64,000 bases of DNA from Stomoxys calcitrans (Eukaryota; Arthropoda; Insecta; Diptera; Muscidae), in the NCBI RefSeq assembly GCF_963082655.1, contig NC_081556.1, positions 73,083,227-73,147,226 on the forward strand, read 5' to 3'. Below, piece after piece: positions 59,401 to 64,000 of the stretch. Numbering within the stretch: position 1 is the first letter of the stretch; each line of letters opens with the position of its first letter. Made by a program: the position numbers and the translations under genes. The notes below the pieces were generated by a model. That model worked only from the letters and a program-made list of their open reading frames with translations. It did no database searches and was not told where the DNA came from.

Positions 59401-62400
59401 CGACCAATTATTATTTTTTCAAAAATTATGTTTTTTTTTTTTAATTTAGAATCTTAACTAAAACAAAATAAAATGGCATTAAGTTCGGCCGGGTCGAACT
59501 TCGGGTATATATGAAAACCAACTTTCTCATATGTTATGCCACCATAGCAGCTTTATCGAAATATGGTCCGAATTGGAAATTCGGCACGGACATAGAGTGG
59601 TCTAATAAGTGGAAGTCATTCTTCAATTTCGTAGAACAAAATATTGGTATTTTTGATAGCTTTATCCAAATATAGACCGATCTGAACCATATACGACATG
59701 AATGTCGAAAAACCTTACATAAGTCACTGTGTCTAATTTCAGCGAAATCGGATTACAAATGCAGCTTTTATGAGACCAAGATTTTAAATCGAGAGATCGG
59801 CCTATACGGCAGCTTTATCCATATCTGAACCAATCTGGGCCAAATTGAGAAGGGATGTTGATGGGCCAAACACAACTCACTGTCCCAAATTTCGGCGACA
59901 TCGGATAATAAATGAAATGTGCTTTTTATGGGGTCCAGACTTTAAATCGGCATATCGGTCAGTATGGCAGCTAAATCTAAATCCGAACCGATCTGGGCTA
60001 AATTGCAGAAAGATGACAAGGGGCTTAACACAACTCACTGTCCCAAATTTCAGCAAAATCGGATAATAAATTCACCTTTTATGGGGCCTAGACTTTAAAT
60101 CGAGATATCGGTCTGTATGGCAGCTATATCTAAATCTGAACCGATCTGGGCCAAATTTCGGAGAGATATCGAAGAGCCTTACACAACTCACAGTCCCTAT
60201 TTTCGGCGAAATCGGACAATAAATGCGCCTTTTATGGGCCCAAAACCTTAAATCGAGAGATCGGTCTATATGGTAGCTATATCCAAACCTGAACCGATCT
60301 GTTCAAAATTGAAGAAAGATGTCGAGTGGCCTAGCACAACTCACTGTTCCAAATTTTAGCAAAATCAGATAATAAATGTGGCTTTTATTTGCCTAAAACA
60401 TTACATCGGAGGATCGGTCTTTATGGGGGCTATATCAAGATATAGTCCGATATAGCCCATTTTCGAACTTAACCTGCAAACAAAACAAAAAAGAATCTGT
60501 GCAAAGTTTCAGCTCAATATCTCTATTTGTAAAGACTGTAGCGTGATTTTAACATACAGACGGACGGACGTGGCTAGATCGTTTCAGACTTTTACGACGA
60601 TTTGTACATTATAGGACCGGAAATGGATATTTCAATGTGTTGCAAACGGAATGACAAAATTTATATACCCCGATTCTTCGGTGGTGAATTGTAAAACTAT
60701 TAAAGGCGTCTGGTACACTATTGTTTTGTCAAAACGTCTATGTCCTAATTTTCCTTCAATTTAGATGTTTGTCTTTAATAACAAGGCACAAAGTTAAGGA
60801 TTTTTTAACCTACCATTTAAAATAAAAATCCTTAATTTTAAGGAAAATATCTTTCACCAGAGGGAAAGTTTCCTTAGAGAGTTGAAAACTTGATCATCTT
60901 TAAATTGAGTTTGCTAATCTTTTGTTTGAATCTTTTAAATTGGGTCAAAAAACGTTTTCAGTGTATATATGGTACACGATTCAGTGATGCCGCTACACGA
61001 TGCTGGTTGAAGCCGCTTCTGCAGGCAAAACGAATCTCATTGTAGGAAATGATGCTAATGCACATTACTTGATATGGGGAATTTCGGATACCAACGAAAG
61101 GGGTGAGCTGCTCATCGAATGTATTATAAGTTGCCATCTGGCGATTTGTAATGAAGGAAATAAACCGACCTTTATTACCAGGTACAGGCTTATATCCTCC
61201 GATACGAAGGTAACATCTAGTACCATGTTACCTTCGTATCGGAGGATATAAGCGGAAGGATATGAGACTCGGAAGTGTTGGATGACCACAGCTTTTCTGA
61301 TCATCGTTATATTAGTTTCAGCCTTGGAGAAAAAAAAAATACTGCACATGTTGTCCCTTAGAAGAAACGCGGATTGGGATAAATTGCGGCACACACGACT
61401 ATTCCTTTTAGACCAAAAATGGAAGTGTTATGCTGGATACAATGCCCGACAGTGTTGATTACACATTGCTTGATCCGCTTTTTTATAAAATATGATATAT
61501 CACTATTCCTGGTAGAACCGATTGGAAGTACAATATCCCTGGAAATAGAAGATACATAGACTTCTATACGGATAGTCCCAAACTACACAACTAGGTAGGC
61601 TTTGGGGTGCACTCTGCTGAACTAGGACTGGTCATCTGCAGAAGTTTACCCCGTCACTGTAGTGTGTATCAAGCGGAGATCCTTGCAGTTATGTGGTGGA
61701 ATAGCTAAGATATAATGTCACAACGACGACCATTTAGTTTCTGGGTAGCATATTCTGAAATCAACAACCTCCATCGTCTGTCTCAAATCTTAAAACGAGA
61801 TGCCTGCACAGTTCAAAAATCACCAGTTTAGAACATACGTCTCAGTCATTAGTCCGTCATAACAGATCACTGACTGATCGGAGAACATGGTGACAGACAG
61901 AAGGTTAGAGATAACGACTTTTCCATTAGAAGTGAGGACGTCGAGGAAAGAGAGAATATTAAACATTTGGTGTGTGTGCCTTCCGTACTGGCAGCTAGAA
62001 AAAGTTCCACTTTAGGATGTTTGAGAACTTGTCTGATTTATCGCATGTTGTTAGGCTTGATCTGGGTAGTTCAACGGTTGGAACTAGATGGTATCTCCTT
62101 CTCCTGTTCCTATGGTATCACAATGGACGAAAACGTCCAAGTGAGTCTGATGGCAGACCTAACCTAACTTACAGAGTACCTTGATATTAAAAATTAATTA
62201 TTAGTATAACAGATTATATATCTGACACCCGGGAACCCTCATCGTAAGTAATAAATTTTTGGAGACGAAATTTCACTGTTCTGAATTTTAGAGAAATCAG
62301 ATAACGAATGAGCCTCTTAAGACCCATACCTGTAAATCGGATTATATTGCTGTCATAAATGGAACGATGTTGAACGATGTTAGGCAGGGATTTTAGCAAT

Positions 62401-63991
62401 AATGAATAAGCCTTTTATAGGCCCAAGACCTACAATCGGAAGACATATGGGTCGATGTGGACCATATTCGTTATGGATGTCCAAAGTTTTAATACAATTC
62501 ACTGTTCTTATTTCAGCAAAATCAAGTAAATTAGCCTTTTGTGGGCACAAATCGGAAGATCGGTTCGATCCACATCGGAACAAGTATGGACCATACTCGT
62601 TATTAAGGGCGAGAGACTAATAAAAGTGCATTATAACTTATGATCCTGGTCTGCCAATGTTAAAAAAAATTGTCTGCGCAAAGTTTCAGATCATGTTTAA
62701 TGACTGTGTCGGGATTCTAATAGAGAACCGGACGGACAAGTCTATATGTCCTCAGAATTTTACAACAACGAGAATATGATTATGGATATGGAAATTTCAA
62801 TGCGTTTCAAACGAAATCAGAAAATGATCATTCGTCCTTCCTTCGGTGGTGGGTATAGAAATAAGGATAGGATTTGTCGGCATGTGAAGCACAATTAGTT
62901 ACCTCCTAAGTAGATATAGTCTTCAGCAAACCGATCTTCTTACATTGTACCCAAAACAATAGGATGGGGGTTAATTTATCCGTTTTAAATACCTTTATGC
63001 CCGCCCAGTAATGGGTTCCAAACCCAACGAGAAAATTGAAAACATTTTATAGGTGGACTGTTTACTCGTTAAAGCAGAAGTTATGTAAATATCAGCGAAA
63101 CAAAATTACAGTTCTTGAGGTCGTTATGAATGATCTTGGACTGAAACTTAAAAATAACTTTTTTTTATTTCATATTCAGATTCTAGGTTCACTTCTAATA
63201 TGGTTCGGTGCTTGGCTATATCAAAGCGTGGAGGATGCCAAATTCGACCATGGAGAAGAATTGGCCTCTATTGTAATAATGACGCTGGGTGCGGTGCTCA
63301 TATGTACAGCTATCTATGGATCAGTTGTTACCGTACTGGGTCACATCAACATGTTGATTGGTGTAAGTATGACAATTCGTAGTTTGTTGTAATGTTTTTT
63401 GTAAAGTTTTAATTTGTTTTTAATTGTATACAGTACGCAGTTGTATTGATTGTTTTACTAGTCATACAAATAATTTTGGTAAGCATCAGCTATACTGCGT
63501 TAAACAATGGCGTTTCCGAGAAACTTCAACAAGGCTTTGACGAGCTCTGGGATCCGTTACACCGTGGACCAAGCGCTGCCTTGTCTTTCTATGAGGAATG
63601 GGTGAGGAAGGACAAGACAAATGCTGATATTTTTTATATGTAACTTTTTTCTAGCTACAATGTTGCGGTAGGAATAGTCCCGAAGACTATTACCTTCTCG
63701 ATAAATTTCCTACCAACAGTTGCTGCAAAGACCACAACTGCATCAAGATCTTCAATTTGTACAAGGATGGTTGTGAGGACAAGTTTCGTGACTATGTCAA
63801 AGTCAAGGTCTATAATTTCAATCTACTCAGTTGGGTGATCATAGTGACAGAGGTAAAAGCTTTGAAATCCTTCCGTATTCATAGATTCATAATGATCCCA
63901 TTTTCGTTTACAGTTTGTTGGCTCCATATTTGCTTGTCTCTTGATAGACAGCATACGAAATTATAGGGACCTGCAGCGTTTCTATAGTTGA
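50367..63991 (+). CDS. Tetraspanin (Tsp42E-like), complete five-exon gene with a 12.75-kb first intron
   Basis: Exons are 50367-50426, 63180-63362, 63434-63601, 63655-63852 and 63914-63991 (TGA). All junctions are phase 0 with GT/AG borders, and they give about 228 residues. Exon 1 begins with an ATG in good fly context (TCAAAATG) and encodes a short cytoplasmic N terminus plus the start of TM1 (YKFIVMSINVICA). Exon 2 continues directly with ILGSLLIWFG and TM2. Exon 3 is TM3 and early loop. Exon 4 holds the loop cysteines: LQCCG (C140, C141), PTNSCC (C160, C161), C166 and C177, six in total. Exon 5 finishes TM4 and a short tail ending QRFYS. Known role: four-pass plasma-membrane scaffold of tetraspanin microdomains; the specific partner is unknown. 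Introns 2-4 are 71, 53 and 61 bp, whereas intron 1 carries nearly 12 kb of mobile DNA. The link of exon 1 to exon 2 is inferred from phase, fold continuity and the lack of another partner; RNA data would settle it. Confidence 0.88.
51437..52656. mobile_element. Mini-me-like family E, tandem body
   Basis: The start 'aaccagtaaggaaaggcaaa' is followed by seven units of about 160 bp ('atatatgggagctatatct', 'ttttatgaaattttgcac', 'gtggcttctacagcctta'). It is interrupted by the Tc1/mariner-like element at 52657. Confidence 0.7.
52657..53263. mobile_element. Tc1/mariner-like element with 195-bp terminal inverted repeats
   Basis: The ends are 'aagggtgatttttttgaggt' and its inverse 'acctcaaaaaaatcaccctt', with TA on both sides. 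The inverted repeats run 52657-52851 and 53069-53263 and include the transposase N-terminal coding region: both read MNRLTNEQRLQIIEFYYQ from their own strand. The 217-bp core encodes LFSDEAHFWLNGYVNKQNCR and VWCGLYAGGIIGPYFFKDAV, a DDE transposase segment. The middle of the gene is deleted, so it is non-autonomous. Confidence 0.9.
53268..54560. repeat. Unclassified repeat with degenerate ~110-130-bp tandem units, copy 2
   Basis: It has the same unit pattern as 39576-41335 ('gaccatggcaatatggggct', 'gtagaatacgaatctgatat', 'ccccaaaacaccccc'). Unit order is similar in places, so the arrays share an ancestor that was already tandem. Confidence 0.75.
54561..55029. other. AT-rich intronic DNA, nothing recognised
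   Basis: No coding, splice or repeat signal that I can identify. Confidence 0.4.
55030..55230 (-). mobile_element. Mini-me-like fragment
   Basis: Degenerate unit text ('agaccgattcggatcttatt', 'ggcaaggacgttggaagtt'). Confidence 0.45.
55272..55553 (-). mobile_element. tRNA-derived SINE with well-preserved Pol III boxes
   Basis: On the - strand the head is 'ggccaccgtagcgcagagg'. TAGCGCAGAGG fits box A and GGTTCGAATCC fits box B. The body and tail match the other copies. It is antisense to the host gene. Confidence 0.85.
55556..55965 (-). mobile_element. MITE ('agccaaagaacc' family), inverted
   Basis: It reads 'agcaaacttaatttaaagat', 'aaatggtaggttaataaatc' and 'aagtaaaataggaatcaag', the inverse of 37765-38216 and 59213-60965. 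It abuts the SINE. Confidence 0.65.
56030..57020. mobile_element. Mini-me-like fragments with a MITE scrap
   Basis: Family C units lie at about 56035-56190 and 56300-56490 ('gcagacgggcggacggacat'), and at 56695-57015. Between them, 56206-56292 is the 5' end of the MITE family ('cactgaaaaaaaagttgact'). Confidence 0.55.
57725..58017 (+). mobile_element. tRNA-derived SINE, box B lost
   Basis: Box A 'gtagcgcagaggttagcata' is intact. The box B stretch is deleted ('gaaccactgcgaccatcag'). The body and the tail 'ggtggaatgttcatggac' are present. Confidence 0.8.
58250..58460 (-). mobile_element. tRNA-derived SINE, 5'-truncated, inverted
   Basis: 'tttcccatgaatattccata', 'gtcgagtacgaacggtatgc' and 'ccacaactgaaaattttt' match the SINE tail and body. 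Confidence 0.65.
58680..58830 (+). mobile_element. LINE endonuclease N-terminal fragment
   Basis: The frame reads VRFLQINLHHSKSPSAVLLL and GGFDVIFIQESYRV, the opening blocks of the R1/LOA/Jockey endonuclease. It is cut at about 58830 by an A/T-rich simple repeat. Confidence 0.7.
58850..58942. repeat. Low-complexity (TTAA)n/(AATAAT)n tract
   Basis: Runs of 'aattaattaattaattaatt' and 'aataataatttaataatta'. Just after it, a 19-bp tandem duplication containing 'gtagcaatattcatca' lies near 58985-59020. Confidence 0.9.
59213..60965 (+). mobile_element. MITE split by a mini-me family B element
   Basis: Left part 59213-59466 begins ACACTGAAAAAAAAG. Right part 60694-60965 ends TTTTCAGTGT. Together they match the uninterrupted copy at 37765-38216. 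It sits in LINE-A text: 'tacacgatt' occurs just before and just after it. Confidence 0.7.
59467..60693 (+). mobile_element. Mini-me/DINE-1-like element, family B, complete
   Basis: It starts 'aaaatggcattaagttcggc' and ends 'cttcggtggtgaattgtaaa'. Five body units ('cagctatatctaaatctgaa', 'gcgaaatcggacaataaatg') precede the end module 'acagacggacggacgtggct'. It is inserted in the MITE. Confidence 0.8.
61188..61253. repeat. 28-bp perfect hairpin inside the LINE-A endonuclease
   Basis: Arms 61188-61215 and 61226-61253 are perfect complements with a 10-nt loop. The related LINE copy near 5640 has only the right-arm sequence. Confidence 0.97.
62171..62865 (+). mobile_element. Mini-me-like family B fragment
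   Basis: Units with 'ttttataggcccaagaccta' and 'tttcagcaaaatcaagta'. The end module is 'aatttcaatgcgtttcaaac' and 'cttcggtggtgggtataga'. Confidence 0.65.
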
Positions 63992-64000
63992 AACTCGTAG

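Larger units (their letters stand above)
59040..62170 (+). mobile_element. LINE-A copy 2, RT-less, with nested MITEs
   Basis: 5' text at 59040-59210 is interrupted by the MITE and mini-me block. The endonuclease resumes at 60990 (GKTNLIVGNDANAHYLIWGI). It contains a snap-back hairpin at 61188-61253. The element continues at 61330 into RNase H text (about 61570-61700) and ends with 'ggtatcacaatggacgaaaa' and CCTAACCTAAC at 62158-62168. As in the copy at 4720-7150, no RT is present. Confidence 0.75.
50427..63179 (+). other. Intron 1 of the second tetraspanin, 12.75 kb
   Basis: It starts GTAAGTGAAG at 50427 and ends with a pyrimidine-rich 'tttttttatttcatattcag' at 63179. Almost all recognisable content is mobile DNA, listed separately. 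Confidence 0.8.

Overview
The window is eukaryotic, almost certainly from a higher (calyptrate, muscid-like) fly. It is AT-rich, with small introns, degenerate GTCY and (TA)n-bearing mini-me/DINE-1-type elements, dipteran LINE debris, a roo-like BEL/Pao LTR element and a tRNA-derived SINE. The species is inferred (Stomoxys or a close relative fits), not proven.

Only two host genes can be supported, both tetraspanins on the + strand with the compact exon pattern of the fly Tsp42E cluster. Gene 1 has its last four coding exons at 16606-17761; its first exon was not found. Gene 2 has a 20-codon first exon at 50367-50426. A 12.75-kb intron full of mobile elements follows, then four closely packed exons at 63180-63991. 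The five exons join in frame to about 228 residues with four membrane segments and a CCG-containing large extracellular loop.

The rest is layered mobile DNA. Region 1-7150 holds a near-perfect inverted repeat: two 2277-bp arms with no indels, separated by 642 bp. Each arm is made of two LINE fragments and a nested mini-me piece, and the right arm continues into an RT-less LINE. Region 9360-16315 is mini-me elements, a mariner MITE and Jockey/R1-like LINE pieces. Region 19190-24360 is mini-me arrays, a 290-bp tandem duplication and two related inverted segments. Region 24430-27190 is a decayed RTE-like LINE on the - strand. Region 27666-35775 is a complete 8.1-kb BEL/Pao element with apparently identical 425-bp LTRs and Gag-Pol-Env-like coding, broken at the RT YMDD motif and by one in-frame stop in the Env-like part. 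Region 36190-42810 is LINE 3' ends, a SINE and a degenerate ~110-130-bp repeat array. Region 43880-49030 is stacked mini-me copies with a SINE. Region 50427-63179 is intron 1 of gene 2, holding a second copy of that array, a Tc1/mariner-like element with 195-bp terminal inverted repeats, three SINEs, nested MITEs and a LINE with a 28-bp snap-back hairpin.

The strongest candidates for something unusual are the inverted repeat (a possible long hairpin-RNA source, with a templated 15-nt filler at its junction), the lesion at the active-site codon of an otherwise very young-looking BEL element, and the long-intron tetraspanin whose first exon is easily missed.
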